Part shown: positions 30,503-41,135 of the stretch, piece by piece
Layout: the number at the start of each line of letters is the position of its first letter
Position numbering within the stretch: position 1 is the stretch's first letter
Origin: Mitsuaria sp. 7
GTDB taxonomy: Bacteria > Pseudomonadota > Gammaproteobacteria > Burkholderiales > Burkholderiaceae_C
Length of the DNA: 64,000 nt
NCBI RefSeq assembly: GCF_001653795.1
Contig: NZ_CP011514.1
Location: 3,118,279 to 3,182,278 of the forward strand
Direction of reading: 5' to 3'
The notes under the pieces: generated by a model
What the model was told of the DNA's origin: nothing
The model's input: only the letters and a program-made list of their open reading frames with translations
The model's database searches: none
Program-made: the position numbers and the translations under genes

Positions 30503-31575
30503 GTCGTCTTCTTTTCCAGGGCACGAACGCGCTGGCGCAGCTCATAGAGCCCGCGCAGGGCGGCGGCATTCTTCTGCCACGATGCGGCGTCCTCGAAGGG
30601 CCACATGCCGGCGTAGGCGCCGGGCTTGTCGATGCTGTTGCTGATGTTGGCCGTCGGGCCGATCTGCACGCCGTCAGTGATGCGGATGTGGCCGTTGATC
30701 CGCGCCGCGCCGGCCACGATGCAGTTGGCGCCGATCTCCGCGCTGCCGGCGATGGCCGTCGCGCCGGCGATCGCCGTGCCCTTGCCGATCTTCACGTTGT
30801 GCGCGATCTGGACCAGGTTGTCGATGATGACGCCGTCGGCGATCACCGTGTCGCCCAGCGCGCCGCGGTCCACGCAGGTGTTGGCGCCGATCTCGACACC
30901 GTCGCCGATGCGCACCGCGCCGAGCTGCTCGATCTTGACCCACTCGACGCCGGGCGTGCCGTCGGCATGCTTGGTCGGTGCGAAGCCGAAACCGTCCGCG
31001 CCGATGACGACGCCGCTGTGCAGCATGGAGCGCTCACCGATCACGCAGTCATGGCCGAACACCACGTGCGGCGCGAACCGCGTGTGCGCGCCGACGCGGG
31101 CGTCCTGCTCGACGATCGTGTGCGCGCCGATGCGCACACCGTCGCCCAGCACCGCGCCGGACTCGATCACCGCATGCGGACCCACTTCCACGTCCTTGCC
31201 GATCACCGCGTCCGGGGCGACGGTCGCCGTCGGATGGATGGCGGGCGTGGCGCGCGGCTTGCGCATGTTCGCGGCCCACCACTGGGTCAGGCGTGCGAAG
31301 TAGAGGTAGGGATCCGGCGCCACGATGCAGCACGCGGTCGTGCCGGCGCCCTGGCGGGCCGCGGCGGCTTCCGCCAGCTTGGGCGACACGATCACGCAGG
31401 CGGCCTGCGTGGTCGTGAGCTGCGCTTCATACTTCGGATTCGAGAGGAAGGAGATCGCGTCCGCGCCCGCGTCTTCCAGCGGCGCGATCGCGCGGATCGC
31501 CGTGCTGGAGGCACCAACAAGATCGCCGCCCAAGGCGGCGATCAGATCCGAGACCAGAACCTGCTTCGTGGTCAC
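30499..31575 (-). CDS. lpxD: UDP-3-O-acylglucosamine N-acyltransferase
   Basis: 358 residues. N-terminal uridine-binding domain (about 1-105), then hexapeptide repeats such as '[20 protein letters not shown]' and a catalytic His in '[11 protein letters not shown]'. The C-terminal helix reads '[21 protein letters not shown]'. It adds the second 3-hydroxyacyl chain in lipid A synthesis. It follows skp by 19 bp. Confidence 0.97.
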   Translation of the reverse strand: MTTKQVLVSDLIAALGGDLVGASSTAIRAIAPLEDAGADAISFLSNPKYEAQLTTTQAACVIVSPKLAEAAAARQGAGTTACCIVAPDPYLYFARLTQWWAANMRKPRATPAIHPTATVAPDAVIGKDVEVGPHAVIESGAVLGDGVRIGAHTIVEQDARVGAHTRFAPHVVFGHDCVIGERSMLHSGVVIGADGFGFAPTKHADGTPGVEWVKIEQLGAVRIGDGVEIGANTCVDRGALGDTVIADGVIIDNLVQIAHNVKIGKGTAIAGATAIAGSAEIGANCIVAGAARINGHIRITDGVQIGPTANISNSIDKPGAYAGMWPFEDAASWQKNAAALRGLYELRQRVRALEKKTT

Positions 31576-31594
31576 TTGGGGGTCGCTTCCGGCG

Positions 31595-32104
31595 TCATTT
31601 CTGACTGTTGAGCGCGTCGATCACCTTCTTCGTGATGTCCACGCGGGGGCTGGCATGAATCGCGTCCTGAACGATCAGATCGTACTTCTCCTGCTCGAAG
31701 ATCTGCTTGATGACCTTGTTGGCCTTCTCGACCACGGCGGAGAGTTCCTCGTTCTTGCGCTGGGAGACGTCCTCGTTGAACTCGCGGCGCTTGCGCTGCA
31801 GGTCGCGGTCCTGCTCGATCAGCTCGCGCTGGCGGCGACCGCGCTCGGCCTCGCCCAGCGCCGGGCCGTCCTTGTCGAGCTTCTCGGCGGCGCCGCGCAG
31901 CTTGGTCTCCAGGTCGACCAGCGCCTTCTCGCGACGGCTGAACTCGGCCTGCAGCTTCGTTTCCGCCGCCTTGGCCAGGTTGGTCTCGCGCAGGATCCGC
32001 TCGCTGTTGACGTAGCCGATCTTGACTTCCTGGGCTTGCGCGCCCAGCGTCGCCGCGCCCGTCAGGAGGACGGTGGCGACGATCTGCGACAGCTTGCTCT
32101 TCAT
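31595..32104 (-). CDS. skp: Periplasmic chaperone Skp/OmpH
   Basis: 169 residues. Signal peptide '[21 protein letters not shown]' (through AQAQ), then '[14 protein letters not shown]' at the start of the mature protein, a long charged coiled coil (about 50-120) rich in Arg/Glu/Lys, and '[19 protein letters not shown]' at the end. Trimeric Skp carries unfolded outer-membrane proteins to the BAM complex. The ATG overlaps the bamA TGA by one base. Confidence 0.95.
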   Translation of the reverse strand: MKSKLSQIVATVLLTGAATLGAQAQEVKIGYVNSERILRETNLAKAAETKLQAEFSRREKALVDLETKLRGAAEKLDKDGPALGEAERGRRQRELIEQDRDLQRKRREFNEDVSQRKNEELSAVVEKANKVIKQIFEQEKYDLIVQDAIHASPRVDITKKVIDALNSQK

Positions 32105-34407
32105 CAGAATGCAGTCCCGATCTGGAATTGGAATCGCTCGATTCTATCCGTGGGCTTCTTGCGGATCGGCGAGCCGTAGCTGAGCCGCAGCGGACCCATC
32201 GGCGACAGCCAGCTGATCCCCGCGCCGGCCGAGGCACGCACGTCACCGAACGTGAGCTTCTCGTCCTGGCCCCACACGTTGCCCGCGTCGAGGAACGCGA
32301 ACAGACGGAAGCTCTTGTCGTTGCCCGATCCCGGCACCGGCACGTAGAACTCGGTGTTCAGGTTGAACTTGCGGTTGCCGCCGGTGTACGAACCGGTCAC
32401 GTCGACCGGGCCCAGCGTGCCGGGCTCGAACACCCGCACCGAACCCAGGCCACCGCCGTAGAAGTTCTTGAAGATCGGATACGGCCGGCCGCTCAGGCCC
32501 TTGCCGTAGGCGAACTCGCCGTTGACCATCAGCGAGAACTTGCGGCCCAGCGGGAAGAACTCCTGGTACTGCAGGTTGGCGATGGTGTAGCGCGAATCGC
32601 CGACCGGGCTCAGTTCCAGGTTCACCCGCTTCATCGCGCCGGCAGTCGGCGTGATCACGGAGTCGCGGTTGTCCTTCTTCCAGCCGATCGTCAGCGGGAT
32701 CGAGATCGCCGACGAGCCGAACTGCTCGCGGAACAGCCAGTAGCTGTTGGGCAGGCCGGTGCGCGTCGTGATGCGCGTGGTTTCGTAGCCGATGCCGAAG
32801 AACACGGTGTCGTCCTCGGAGAACGGCACGCCGAACTTGACCGAGCCGCCGTACGAGGCGAACTCGTATTCCTCGCCGAGGTTGTTGATCGGCTTGACGG
32901 TCCGGTAGAACACGTCGATCGCGCGGGACACGCCGTCGACCGTGAAGTACGGGTCCACCGTCGTCACGCCCAGCGAGCGGCCGGTGCTGGCGGTGTTCAC
33001 CTGGATGCCCAGGTAGTTGCCGGAGCCGAACACGTTCTCCTGCGAGATCGACCCCGACAGCGACAGCTTGCTCGCGCTCGAGTAGCCGGCGCCGATCTGG
33101 ATGTTGCCGGTCGGGCGCTCGGTCACCGTCAGCGTCACGTCGACCTGGTCGGGCGAACCCGGGACCTCGTTGGTGTCGATCGTGACGTCCTTGAAGTAGC
33201 CCAGGCGCTCGACGCGGTCGCGCGAGGCCTTGATGCGGGCGCCGTCGTACCAGGACGATTCGAACTGCCGGAACTCGCGGCGGATCACTTCGTCCCGCGT
33301 GCGGGTGTTGCCCGAGATCAGCACGCGCCGCACGTAGACGCGGCGCTGCGGTTCGCCGACCAGCGTCACCGACACCTGGCCGGTCGCGCGGTCGATCTCC
33401 GGGCGGCTTTCGACGCGCGCGAAGGCGTAGCCGAAGGTGCCGTAGAGGTCCTGGAAGTTGCGCGTCGTCTGCGCCACCGCCTCGCCGTTGTACGGCTGGC
33501 CGGGCTTGAGCGCGATCAGGCGGCGGAACTCGTCGTCGCGGCCCATGAAGTCACCTTCGAGCTTGATCGCGTTGACCGTGTAGGGCTGGCCTTCGTTGAT
33601 CGTGATCGCGATGCTGATGCTCTGCTTGTCCGGCGAGATCGTGACCTGCGTCGACTCGACGTTGAACTCGAGGTAGCCGCGGTTCAGGTAGTACGAGCGG
33701 ATCGTTTCCAGGTCCGCGTTCAGCTTGGCGCGGGAGTAGCGGTCGGTCTTCGTGTACCAGGTCAGCCAGCCGGAGGTGGTCTGCTCGAGCAGCCCCGTCA
33801 GCGTGCCTTCGCTGAAGACCTTGTTGCCCAGGATGCGGATCTCCGCGATCTTGGCCGGCTCGCCTTCGGTCACCGAGAAGCTGACGTTGACGCGGTTGCG
33901 CTCGATCGGGGTGATGGTCGTCGTGACCTCGGCGCCGTACAGCGAGCGGGTCAGGTATTGACGCTTCAGTTCCTGCTCGGCGCGGTCGGCCAGGGCCTTG
34001 TCGAAGGGCTTGCCTTCGCCGATGCCCACGTCCTTCAGCGACTTGGTCAGCGCTTCGGTGTCGAACTCCTTCAGGCCGACGAAGCCGACGTTGGCGATGA
34101 TGGGACGTTCCTCGATCACGATGACGACGGCATCGGTGTCGAGGTTGATGCGCACGTCCTTGAACAGGCCGGTCGCGAACAGCGCGCGCAGCGCGGCGGC
34201 GCCCTTCTCATCGTTGTAGGTGTCGCCGATGCGGAACGGCAGCGCCGCGAACACCGTGCCCGGATCGGTCCGTTGCAGACCTTCGACGCGGATGTCCTTG
34301 AGGACGAAGGGTTCGGCCGCCCAGGCGGAACCCGCTTGCAGCGCGGTGGCCAGCACCGCCAGTTGGATCACGTGGGGGCGCAGGGCGTCGGGCAGGAATC
34401 GGGGCAT
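32104..34407 (-). CDS. bamA: Outer-membrane assembly factor BamA
   Basis: 767 residues. Signal peptide to about residue 30 ('LAVLATALQAGSAWA'), five POTRA domains (about 33-420; 'FVLKDIRVEGLQRTDPGTVF' opens POTRA1), and a C-terminal 16-strand barrel. Barrel strands end in Phe ('FQFQIGTAF' at the C-terminus). The lid-loop 'VRGY'-like site reads VRVFEPG. It inserts beta-barrel proteins into the outer membrane. It lies between rseP and skp, the usual order. Confidence 0.97.
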   Translation of the reverse strand: MPRFLPDALRPHVIQLAVLATALQAGSAWAAEPFVLKDIRVEGLQRTDPGTVFAALPFRIGDTYNDEKGAAALRALFATGLFKDVRINLDTDAVVIVIEERPIIANVGFVGLKEFDTEALTKSLKDVGIGEGKPFDKALADRAEQELKRQYLTRSLYGAEVTTTITPIERNRVNVSFSVTEGEPAKIAEIRILGNKVFSEGTLTGLLEQTTSGWLTWYTKTDRYSRAKLNADLETIRSYYLNRGYLEFNVESTQVTISPDKQSISIAITINEGQPYTVNAIKLEGDFMGRDDEFRRLIALKPGQPYNGEAVAQTTRNFQDLYGTFGYAFARVESRPEIDRATGQVSVTLVGEPQRRVYVRRVLISGNTRTRDEVIRREFRQFESSWYDGARIKASRDRVERLGYFKDVTIDTNEVPGSPDQVDVTLTVTERPTGNIQIGAGYSSASKLSLSGSISQENVFGSGNYLGIQVNTASTGRSLGVTTVDPYFTVDGVSRAIDVFYRTVKPINNLGEEYEFASYGGSVKFGVPFSEDDTVFFGIGYETTRITTRTGLPNSYWLFREQFGSSAISIPLTIGWKKDNRDSVITPTAGAMKRVNLELSPVGDSRYTIANLQYQEFFPLGRKFSLMVNGEFAYGKGLSGRPYPIFKNFYGGGLGSVRVFEPGTLGPVDVTGSYTGGNRKFNLNTEFYVPVPGSGNDKSFRLFAFLDAGNVWGQDEKLTFGDVRASAGAGISWLSPMGPLRLSYGSPIRKKPTDRIERFQFQIGTAF

Positions 34408-34416
34408 GCGGAAGCT

Positions 34417-35787
34417 TCAGTGCAGACCCAGCGTGCGGGTCAGATCGTTGAAAAGGGCCAGGCTCATCATCAGCAGCACGACGGCAATGCCTGCGCGTTG
34501 CAGCTGCTTGTGCCACCACTCAGAGACAGGGCGGCCGCTCAAACCCTCGAAAAGATAATACATCAGGTGTCCGCCATCGAGCATCGGCAGCGGCAGCAGG
34601 TTCAGCACGCCGAGGCTCACGCTGACGGCCGCGAGGAAGCTCAGGAAAGCAGTCAAGCCGAGGCTCGCCGACTGGTCCGCCGCCTTGGCGATCGTGAGGG
34701 GTCCGCTCAGGTTCTTTACCGAAGCTTCACCGATCAACATCCGGCCCAGCGTCTTCACCGTGAGCGCGCTGAGTTCCCAGGTGCGGGTCAGGCCTTGCCG
34801 TACCGATTCGATGGGACCGTAGTGCACCATGACGCTCGCCGGACGGGCGTCGAAGCCCGCGCCGATGCGGGCCACGCGCTGCTCGCCGTTGATCTCGACG
34901 CGCGGCGTGACCACGCGTTCCAGCTGCTGGCCGTCGCGACGCACGACCACGCGCAGCGGCTCCGGCTGGCCGTCGACGATGGCGCGGCGCACGCGCTGGA
35001 TGAACCAGGAGACGTCCGGCACCGCCTCGTCGTTGACGCGCAGCACGCGATCGCCGGGCAGCAGCCCCGCGGCCTGCGCGGGCTCGCCGTCGACCATGCG
35101 GCCCAGCACCGGTTCGACGAACACGCCGCCCAGGCCGATGCGGCCCATCGTCTTCTCGTCGAAGTCGCGACTCTCCAGCGTGTCGGTGTCCAGGCGCACG
35201 GTGCGGCGACCATGGCCCGCCGCGTCGCTGACGCTGATCAGCAGCGGCTGCCGGTCCGCGACGGCCTGCGCCAACTGCCATCCGAAGTCAGGCATCGAGC
35301 GGACGTCGTCCCACTCCTGCCCGTCGTTGGACCAGGCCTGCACCCAGTCGCCGGCGCGCAGGCCGGCGCGTTCAGCGAGGCCGCCCGCCGTCGGGGAACC
35401 GAGCAGCGCCTTCGGCTCCTCGCGGCCGATCCAGCCGACGACCGCGAACAGCAGCACCGCCAGGATCAGGTTGGCCGCGGGCCCCGCCGCGACGATCGCC
35501 GCGCGCTGCCAGAGCGTCTTGCGGTTGAAGGCCTGCGATTGCTGGTCGGGCGCCACCGGGCCGTCGCTCTCGTCGAGCATGCGGACGTAGCCGCCCAGCG
35601 GAATCGCGCTGAGCGTGAACTCGGTGCTGTCGGGCGACTTGCGGCGACGAAGCAGCACGCGGCCGAAGCCCACCGAGAAACGCAGCACCTTGACCCCGCA
35701 GGCACGCGCCACGCGGTAGTGGCCCCACTCGTGGATGACGATGAGGATGCCCAGCGTGACGAGGAAATAGAGGACTTGGGAAAGCAT
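34417..35787 (-). CDS. rseP: Site-2 zinc metalloprotease RseP
   Basis: 456 residues. The zinc motif HEWGH is at 19-23 in the first membrane helix, two PDZ domains occupy the periplasmic middle (for example 'GLLPGDRVLRVNDEAVPD'), and the second metal ligand is in 'LPLPMLDGGHLMYY'. It cleaves anti-sigma factor RseA in the sigma-E response and remnant signal peptides. It is 9 bp from bamA. Confidence 0.96.
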   Translation of the reverse strand: MLSQVLYFLVTLGILIVIHEWGHYRVARACGVKVLRFSVGFGRVLLRRRKSPDSTEFTLSAIPLGGYVRMLDESDGPVAPDQQSQAFNRKTLWQRAAIVAAGPAANLILAVLLFAVVGWIGREEPKALLGSPTAGGLAERAGLRAGDWVQAWSNDGQEWDDVRSMPDFGWQLAQAVADRQPLLISVSDAAGHGRRTVRLDTDTLESRDFDEKTMGRIGLGGVFVEPVLGRMVDGEPAQAAGLLPGDRVLRVNDEAVPDVSWFIQRVRRAIVDGQPEPLRVVVRRDGQQLERVVTPRVEINGEQRVARIGAGFDARPASVMVHYGPIESVRQGLTRTWELSALTVKTLGRMLIGEASVKNLSGPLTIAKAADQSASLGLTAFLSFLAAVSVSLGVLNLLPLPMLDGGHLMYYLFEGLSGRPVSEWWHKQLQRAGIAVVLLMMSLALFNDLTRTLGLH

Positions 35788-35838
35788 CGCGGGCGTCCTG
35801 GATCGCAGTCTGGGGCGGAGCGGTCGTCGACCGGAGGA

Positions 35839-37047
35839 TCAGACCGCCGCGGCCAGCGCCGCGATCTGCTGTCGCGCCTGCCGGCGGGCGCGTCCGTCGA
35901 GCGCCAGCAGGCCCTCGACGCTGTCGACCTCGCCGGCCTCGGGATTCACGGATTCGAGCACCTCGCGGTTGACACGGCAGATGTGATCGAAGCGCAGTCG
36001 GCGGTCGAGGAAGGCGGCGACCGCCTCCTCGTTCGCGGCGTTCAGCACCGCGGTGCTGCCCTCGGCCGCGCGCAGCGCCTGCCACGACAGATGCAGGCCG
36101 GGGAAGCGGCGCGCGTCGGCCTCCTCGAAGGCGAGGCTGGGCGTCTTCAGCAGGTCCAGCACCTCGGCGCCGGTCGCGATGCGTTCGGGGAAGGCCAGCG
36201 CGTACGCGATGGGCACGCGCATGTCGGGCGTGCCCAGCTGGGCCAGGACCGAGTGGTCGCGGCAGACCACCATCGAATGCACGATGCTCTGCGGGTGGAT
36301 CAGCACCTTGATCTGCTCGGGCTTCAGGTCGAAGAGCCAGCGCGCCTCGATGACCTCGAGCGCCTTGTTCATCATGGTCGCGGAGTCGACCGAGATCTTG
36401 CGGCCCATCACCCAGTTCGGATGGGCGCAGGCCTGCTCAGGCGTGACGTCGGCGAGCGAGGCCGGATCGCGTTGGCGGAACGGACCGCCGGACGCGGTCA
36501 GCACGATGTGATCGATGCGTTGCGCCCAGGTCGAGCGGTCCTCCGGCAGGCACTGGAAGATCGCCGAGTGTTCCGAGTCCACCGGCAGCAGCGTCGCGCC
36601 GCCCTCCGCGACCGCGCGCATGAACAGCGCGCCGCCGAGCACGATGGCTTCCTTGTTCGCGAGCAGCAGCCGCTTGCCCGCGCGCGCCGCGGCCATCGCC
36701 GGCGGCAGGCCGGCGGCGCCGACGATCGCGGCCATGACGGCATCGACGTCGGGATGCGCGGCGACCTCGCTCAGCGCGGCCATGCCGTCGAGCACTTCAG
36801 TGCGGGACCCGGCGTCACGCAGCTTCGCGCGCAGTTGCGCGGCGAGCGCCGCATCCGGCAGCACGGCGAAGCGCGGCTGGAACTGCACGCACTGCGCGGC
36901 GAGTTCGTCGACGCGGCTCATCGCCGACAGGGCGAAGACACGGTAACGGTCCGGGTGGCGTGCGATCACGTCCAGCGTGCTGGTGCCGATGGATCCGGTG
37001 GAACCCAGCACGCAGACCTGCTGCGGGCGGTGGAAGTGGTCGGTCAT
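35839..37047 (-). CDS. dxr: 1-deoxy-D-xylulose-5-phosphate reductoisomerase
   Basis: 402 residues. NADPH motif 'GSTGSIG' at 15-21, metal and substrate residues in '[12 protein letters not shown]' and '[13 protein letters not shown]', and '[21 protein letters not shown]' (given in part). It commits to the MEP isoprenoid pathway; ispG from the same pathway is also in this window. The start at 37047 gives the normal N-terminus. The same frame stays open upstream through all of cdsA, but this is a base-composition effect. Confidence 0.97.
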   Translation of the reverse strand: MTDHFHRPQQVCVLGSTGSIGTSTLDVIARHPDRYRVFALSAMSRVDELAAQCVQFQPRFAVLPDAALAAQLRAKLRDAGSRTEVLDGMAALSEVAAHPDVDAVMAAIVGAAGLPPAMAAARAGKRLLLANKEAIVLGGALFMRAVAEGGATLLPVDSEHSAIFQCLPEDRSTWAQRIDHIVLTASGGPFRQRDPASLADVTPEQACAHPNWVMGRKISVDSATMMNKALEVIEARWLFDLKPEQIKVLIHPQSIVHSMVVCRDHSVLAQLGTPDMRVPIAYALAFPERIATGAEVLDLLKTPSLAFEEADARRFPGLHLSWQALRAAEGSTAVLNAANEEAVAAFLDRRLRFDHICRVNREVLESVNPEAGEVDSVEGLLALDGRARRQARQQIAALAAAV

Positions 37048-37100
37048 CGCAGGAGGTCTCGCGGCGGTCCCGGGATCAAGGGAAGGATCAGGGGAAAGGA

Positions 37101-37934
37101 TCAGAGGGAAGTCAGCGCCAGGGCCAGCGGCAGCACGGGCAGCAGCGCGTCGACGCGGTCCAGGACGCCGCCGTGGCCGGGCAGCAGCTGGCTGCTGTCC
37201 TTGGCGCCGGCGGCCCGTTTGACCAGGGATTCGAAGAGATCGCCGACGACGCTCATCGCCGACAGGAAGACCAGCGCCAGCAGCGACACGACACCGACGC
37301 GCTTCACCAGCACCGTGTACAGCGACGCCGAGTCGACAGGCACGCGCACATCGATCACATGGACCCAGATGAAGCCCAGCACGATCACGCCGACCAGGCC
37401 GCCGATCGCACCTTCCCAGCTCTTGCCCGGGCTGATCGCCGGCGCGAGCTTGCGCTTGCCGAAGGCCTTGCCGGAGAAATACGCGGCGATGTCGGCCATC
37501 CAGACCAGGCACATCGCCGACAGCAGGAAATTGATGCCGCGCTGCCGCGCGACGATCAGCGCGAGCCAGGCGGCCCACAGCAGCACCGCGCCGAGCACCA
37601 GTCTCAGCACCGGCGACAGCTTCGGCCAGCCGGCGACGCCGACCGCGAGCGCGCGTACGCCACCCAGCACCCAGATGCCACCGGCCAGCCACCAGCACCA
37701 GGACGGCACGTTGAAGCCGACGAGCCAGAACGTCGCCGCGCAGGCGGCCGCGAGCACGGCGCCGAACGCGAGCGCCGCCACGCCGGGCTTGCCGTTCAGC
37801 CGGGACCATTCCCAACCGGCCGCCGCGATCATCACCAGCGTCAGCAGCGCGAACCACATCGGATTCGACGCGAACAGCGCCGGCAGCAGGATCGCCAACA
37901 GCACCAGGGCCGTGATCACGCGCTGGATCAGCAT
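37101..37934 (-). CDS. cdsA: Phosphatidate cytidylyltransferase
   Basis: 277 residues with about eight membrane helices. The signature near the C-terminus reads '[20 protein letters not shown]' followed by GVLDRVDAL, with the Asp pair for metal. It makes CDP-diacylglycerol for phospholipids. It lies 53 bp upstream of dxr and 1 bp after uppS. Confidence 0.96.
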   Translation of the reverse strand: MLIQRVITALVLLAILLPALFASNPMWFALLTLVMIAAAGWEWSRLNGKPGVAALAFGAVLAAACAATFWLVGFNVPSWCWWLAGGIWVLGGVRALAVGVAGWPKLSPVLRLVLGAVLLWAAWLALIVARQRGINFLLSAMCLVWMADIAAYFSGKAFGKRKLAPAISPGKSWEGAIGGLVGVIVLGFIWVHVIDVRVPVDSASLYTVLVKRVGVVSLLALVFLSAMSVVGDLFESLVKRAAGAKDSSQLLPGHGGVLDRVDALLPVLPLALALTSL

Positions 37935-37935
37935 C

Positions 37936-38667
37936 TCAAGCCTCCTGGGCGACGCCCGGAACGTTCACCCCGCCGAAGCGGCGGTCGCGCGCCCGGAACG
38001 CGGCGATCGCCTCGTCCAGTTGCGCCTCGCCGAACTCGGGCCACAGGCAGTCGGAGAACACGAACTCGGTGTACGCGGTCTGCCACAGCATGAAGTTGCT
38101 GATGCGCAGTTCGCCGCCGGTGCGGATGAAGAGGTCGGGGTCCGGCGCATAGCTCATCGCCATGAACTCGGACAGCCGGGCCTCGGTCAGCTCGGCCGGC
38201 GGCACGCCCGCTTCCATCGCCTTGCGGCAGGCCTGGACGATGTCCCAGCGGCCGCCGTAGTTGAACGCGACGTTCAGCGTCAGCTTGGAATTGTGGGCGG
38301 TGGAGCCCTCGGCTTCGGCCCAGGCGGCCCGCAGCTTGTCGGACACCGCCTCGCGGTCGCCGACGATGCGGATGCGCACGCCCATCGCGCCCATGCGGGC
38401 CAGGTAACGCGACACCGCCGCCAGCACCAGGCCCATCAGGCCGGACACCTCGTCGCTGGGACGCTTCCAGTTCTCGCTGGAGAAGGCGAAGACGGTGAGG
38501 TACTCGATCTCGCGATCGATGCAGGCCTGGACCACCCGCACCAGGGCGTCCACGCCCTGCTTGTGGCCGAAGAAGCGCGGGAGGAAGCGCTTCTTCGCCC
38601 AACGACCGTTGCCATCCATGACGATGGCCACATGGCGGGGCACTCCCGCCTTGCTGTCGGCGCTCAC
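37936..38667 (-). CDS. uppS: Undecaprenyl diphosphate synthase
   Basis: 243 residues. 'HVAIVMDGNGRWAKKR' has catalytic Asp18 and the phosphate loop, with 'FAFSSENWKRP', 'NYGGRWDIVQA' and 'DLFIRTGGELRISNFMLWQ' marking the cis-prenyltransferase fold. It makes the lipid carrier for peptidoglycan and O-antigen. It follows frr by 13 bp. Confidence 0.97.
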   Translation of the reverse strand: MSADSKAGVPRHVAIVMDGNGRWAKKRFLPRFFGHKQGVDALVRVVQACIDREIEYLTVFAFSSENWKRPSDEVSGLMGLVLAAVSRYLARMGAMGVRIRIVGDREAVSDKLRAAWAEAEGSTAHNSKLTLNVAFNYGGRWDIVQACRKAMEAGVPPAELTEARLSEFMAMSYAPDPDLFIRTGGELRISNFMLWQTAYTEFVFSDCLWPEFGEAQLDEAIAAFRARDRRFGGVNVPGVAQEA

Positions 38668-38680
38668 GAGGATGCGACGG

Positions 38681-39241
38681 TCAGACGGCCATGATCTCGG
38701 CTTCCTTGGCCGAGAGCAGCTTGTCGATGTCCTGGACGACGCGGTCCGTCAGCTTCTGGACCTCGTCCTGGCTGCGACGCTCGTCGTCCTCGGTGATGAC
38801 CTTGTCCTTGGCCATCTTCTTCGCCTGTTCGTTGGCGTCGCGGCGCAGGTTGCGCACGGCCACCTTCGCGTCTTCGGCGGCGCCCTTGGAGACCTTCACC
38901 AGGTCGCGGCGGCGCTCTTCCGACAGCGGCGGCATCGGCACGCGGATCAGGTCGCCCATGGACGACGGGTTCAGGCCCAGGTCCGATTCGCGGATGGCCT
39001 TCTCGATCTTCTGGCTCATGCCCTTCTCCCAGGGCTGCACGCTGACCGTGCGGGCGTCCAGCAGCGTGACGTTGGCCACCTGGGAGATGGGGACCATGGA
39101 GCCGTAGTAATCCACGTGCACCTGGTCCAGCAGGCCCGGGTGGGCGCGGCCGGTGCGGATCTTCTGCAGCTCGTTCTTGAACGCCTCGACGGACTTGGCC
39201 ATCTTGGCTTCGACGTTCTTCTTGATGTCGGCGATGCTCAT
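38681..39241 (-). CDS. frr: Ribosome recycling factor
   Basis: 186 residues. '[20 protein letters not shown]' and '[16 protein letters not shown]' are the two arms of the RRF three-helix bundle and domain II, with '[15 protein letters not shown]' between them. It splits post-termination ribosomes with EF-G. Order tsf-pyrH-frr-uppS is typical of the species group. Confidence 0.98.
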   Translation of the reverse strand: MSIADIKKNVEAKMAKSVEAFKNELQKIRTGRAHPGLLDQVHVDYYGSMVPISQVANVTLLDARTVSVQPWEKGMSQKIEKAIRESDLGLNPSSMGDLIRVPMPPLSEERRRDLVKVSKGAAEDAKVAVRNLRRDANEQAKKMAKDKVITEDDERRSQDEVQKLTDRVVQDIDKLLSAKEAEIMAV

Positions 39242-39291
39242 GTTCTTTTCCTCGATCAGGGGTCGGCGTGGTCTCTAACGCGCGAACCCGG

Positions 39292-40002
39292 TCAGACGTG
39301 CACCAGCGTGCCCTCGTCCTCACCCATCACGACGCGCTTGAGCGCGCCCTGCTTGAAGATCGAGAACACGCGGATCGGCAGCTTCTGGTCGCGGCACAGC
39401 GCGAACGCGGTGGCGTCCAGCACCTGCAGGTTCTTGCCGATGGCCTCGTCGAAGCTGATGCGCGCATAACGCGTGGCCGTCGGGTCCTTCTTGGGGTCGG
39501 CGGTGTAGACGCCGTCGACCTTGGTCGCCTTCAGCACGATCTCGGCGCCGATCTCCGCGCCACGCAGCGCGGCGGCCGTGTCGGTCGTGAAGAAGGGGTT
39601 GCCGGTGCCGGCGGCGAAGACGACGACCTTGCCCTCCTCCAGGTACTGCAGCGCCTTCGGGCGCACGTAGGGCTCGACGACCTGTTCGATCGCGATCGCC
39701 GACATCACGCGCGCGGTGATGCCTTCCTGGCGCATCGTGTCGGCCAGGGCCAGCGAGTTCATCACCGTGGCCAGCATGCCCATGTAGTCGGCCGTCGCGC
39801 GGTCCATGCCGACCGCGCCACCCGCCACGCCGCGGAAGATGTTGCCGCCGCCGATGACGACCGCGACCTCGACGCCGAGCTTCGTCACTTCCTGGATCTC
39901 TTGGACCATGCGCACGATGGTGGCGCGGTTGATCCCGTAGGAGTCTTCGCCCATCAGGGCTTCACCGGAAAGCTTGAGCAGGATGCGTTTGTGGGCGGGC
40001 AT
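39292..40002 (-). CDS. pyrH: UMP kinase
   Basis: 236 residues. Start 40002 is chosen for a GAGG ribosome site and the normal N-terminus '[20 protein letters not shown]'. '[11 protein letters not shown]' forms the phosphate site, '[10 protein letters not shown]' and '[21 protein letters not shown]' (in part) the UMP/ATP sites. It phosphorylates UMP to UDP. It lies 50 bp upstream of frr. Confidence 0.97.
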   Translation of the reverse strand: MPAHKRILLKLSGEALMGEDSYGINRATIVRMVQEIQEVTKLGVEVAVVIGGGNIFRGVAGGAVGMDRATADYMGMLATVMNSLALADTMRQEGITARVMSAIAIEQVVEPYVRPKALQYLEEGKVVVFAAGTGNPFFTTDTAAALRGAEIGAEIVLKATKVDGVYTADPKKDPTATRYARISFDEAIGKNLQVLDATAFALCRDQKLPIRVFSIFKQGALKRVVMGEDEGTLVHV

Positions 40003-40072
40003 TGTTACCTCTTCAATACAGCCGATGGAGGGAGTGTCGTGCGTGCGCCTGCATGCGCAAGCGCACAAGTGT

Positions 40073-40097
40073 AAAGGGCGCCAGAGGCGCCCTTTTT
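40073..40097 (-). terminator. Bidirectional-looking hairpin after tsf
   Basis: AAAGGGCGCC (40073-40082), loop AGA, GGCGCCCTTT (40086-40095): a perfect 10-bp stem. The longer T-run is on the plus strand, but its position 13 bp after the tsf stop fits termination or attenuation of rpsB-tsf before pyrH. Confidence 0.65.
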
Positions 40098-40109
40098 GAG
40101 TCGTGACGC

Positions 40110-41006
40110 TTATTGCTGCTTGCTTGCAGCCGCCACCTGGGCAGCCACTTCGGCAGCGAAGTCGTCGACCTTCTTCTCGATGCCTTCGCCCACCACGTAC
40201 AGGGTGAACGACTTCACCGTCGTGGCCTTGTCCTTGAGCATCTGGGCGACGGTCTGCTTGCCGTCGGCGGCCTTCACGAAGACCTGGTCCTGCAGCGAGA
40301 CTTCCTTCAGGAACTTCTGCACCGAGCCTTCGACCATCTTGGCGACGATCTCGGCCGGCTTGCCGGACTCGGCGGCCTTCTCGGCGGCGATCTTGCGTTC
40401 CTTCTCGACCAGCTCGGCCGGGACTTCGGCGGACGACAGCGCGGCCGGCTTCATCGCGGCGACGTGCATCGCGACGTCCTTGGCGGCGACTTCGTCACCG
40501 TCGAACTCGACCATCACGCCGATGCGGGTGCCGTGCAGGTAGGAGGCCAGCTTGGTGCCTTCATAGCGCTTGAAGCGGCGGATCGTCATGTTCTCGCCGA
40601 TCTTGCCGATCAGGCCGGCGCGTACGTCTTCCACCGTCGGGCCGAAGCCTTCCTGCGACAGCGGCAGGGCGGACAGGGCGGCGATGTCGGCGGGGTTGCT
40701 GTCGACGATCAGACCGGCCAGCGCGTTCACGAACGCCAGGAAGGCGTCGTTCTTCGACACGAAGTCGGTTTCGCAGTTGACTTCGATCAGCGCGCCGGCA
40801 TTGCCCTTCACGGCCGCGGCGACGACGCCTTCGGCGGTGACGCGCGAGGCGGCCTTGCCGGCCTTGCTGCCCAGCTTGACGCGCAGGATCTCTTCAGCGC
40901 GGGTCATGTCGCCGTCGGCTTCGGTCAGCGCCTTCTTGCACTCCATCATCGGGGAGTCGGTGCGGGCGCGCAGCTCGGCGACCATGCTTGCGGTAATTGC
41001 TGCCAT
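40110..41006 (-). CDS. tsf: Elongation factor Ts
   Basis: 298 residues. '[20 protein letters not shown]' (N-terminal module) and '[20 protein letters not shown]' are the family signatures contacting EF-Tu. Core and coiled-coil domains follow. It exchanges GDP on EF-Tu. It follows rpsB with 129 bp containing a strong hairpin, as usual for rpsB-tsf. Confidence 0.98.
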   Translation of the reverse strand: MAAITASMVAELRARTDSPMMECKKALTEADGDMTRAEEILRVKLGSKAGKAASRVTAEGVVAAAVKGNAGALIEVNCETDFVSKNDAFLAFVNALAGLIVDSNPADIAALSALPLSQEGFGPTVEDVRAGLIGKIGENMTIRRFKRYEGTKLASYLHGTRIGVMVEFDGDEVAAKDVAMHVAAMKPAALSSAEVPAELVEKERKIAAEKAAESGKPAEIVAKMVEGSVQKFLKEVSLQDQVFVKAADGKQTVAQMLKDKATTVKSFTLYVVGEGIEKKVDDFAAEVAAQVAAASKQQ

Positions 41007-41082
41007 TTCAATCTCCGTATGTCGCGGCCCGGAACGCTCCGGCGCCGCTGAAATCTGAATCTGCTTAGACTTTACTTGGACG

Positions 41083-41105
41083 AAGGGGGCTGAATCAGCC
41101 CCCTT
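41083..41105 (-). terminator. Hairpin in the rpsB-tsf spacer
   Basis: AAGGGGGCTG (41083-41092), loop of 3, CAGCCCCCTT (41096-41105), a perfect 10-bp stem. On the minus strand CGTCCAAG follows, with no T-run. It probably attenuates or stabilises the message to set the S2:EF-Ts ratio. Confidence 0.5.
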
Positions 41106-41135
41106 GTCAGAACCCGTCGTGGGTCAGGGCCTGGA

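Noticed and set aside
37048..37857. In-frame upstream extension of dxr to 672 codons
   Set aside because: The extension would overlap all of cdsA and lacks homology-like content; dxr has its canonical start at 37047.
32128..38694. A 2188-codon plus-strand open frame antisense to rseP, dxr, bamA and uppS
   Set aside because: It is antisense to seven core genes with intact motifs, is Arg/Ala/His/Asp-rich in the way of high-GC shadow frames and has no recognisable domain. Long stop-free frames arise here from base composition.
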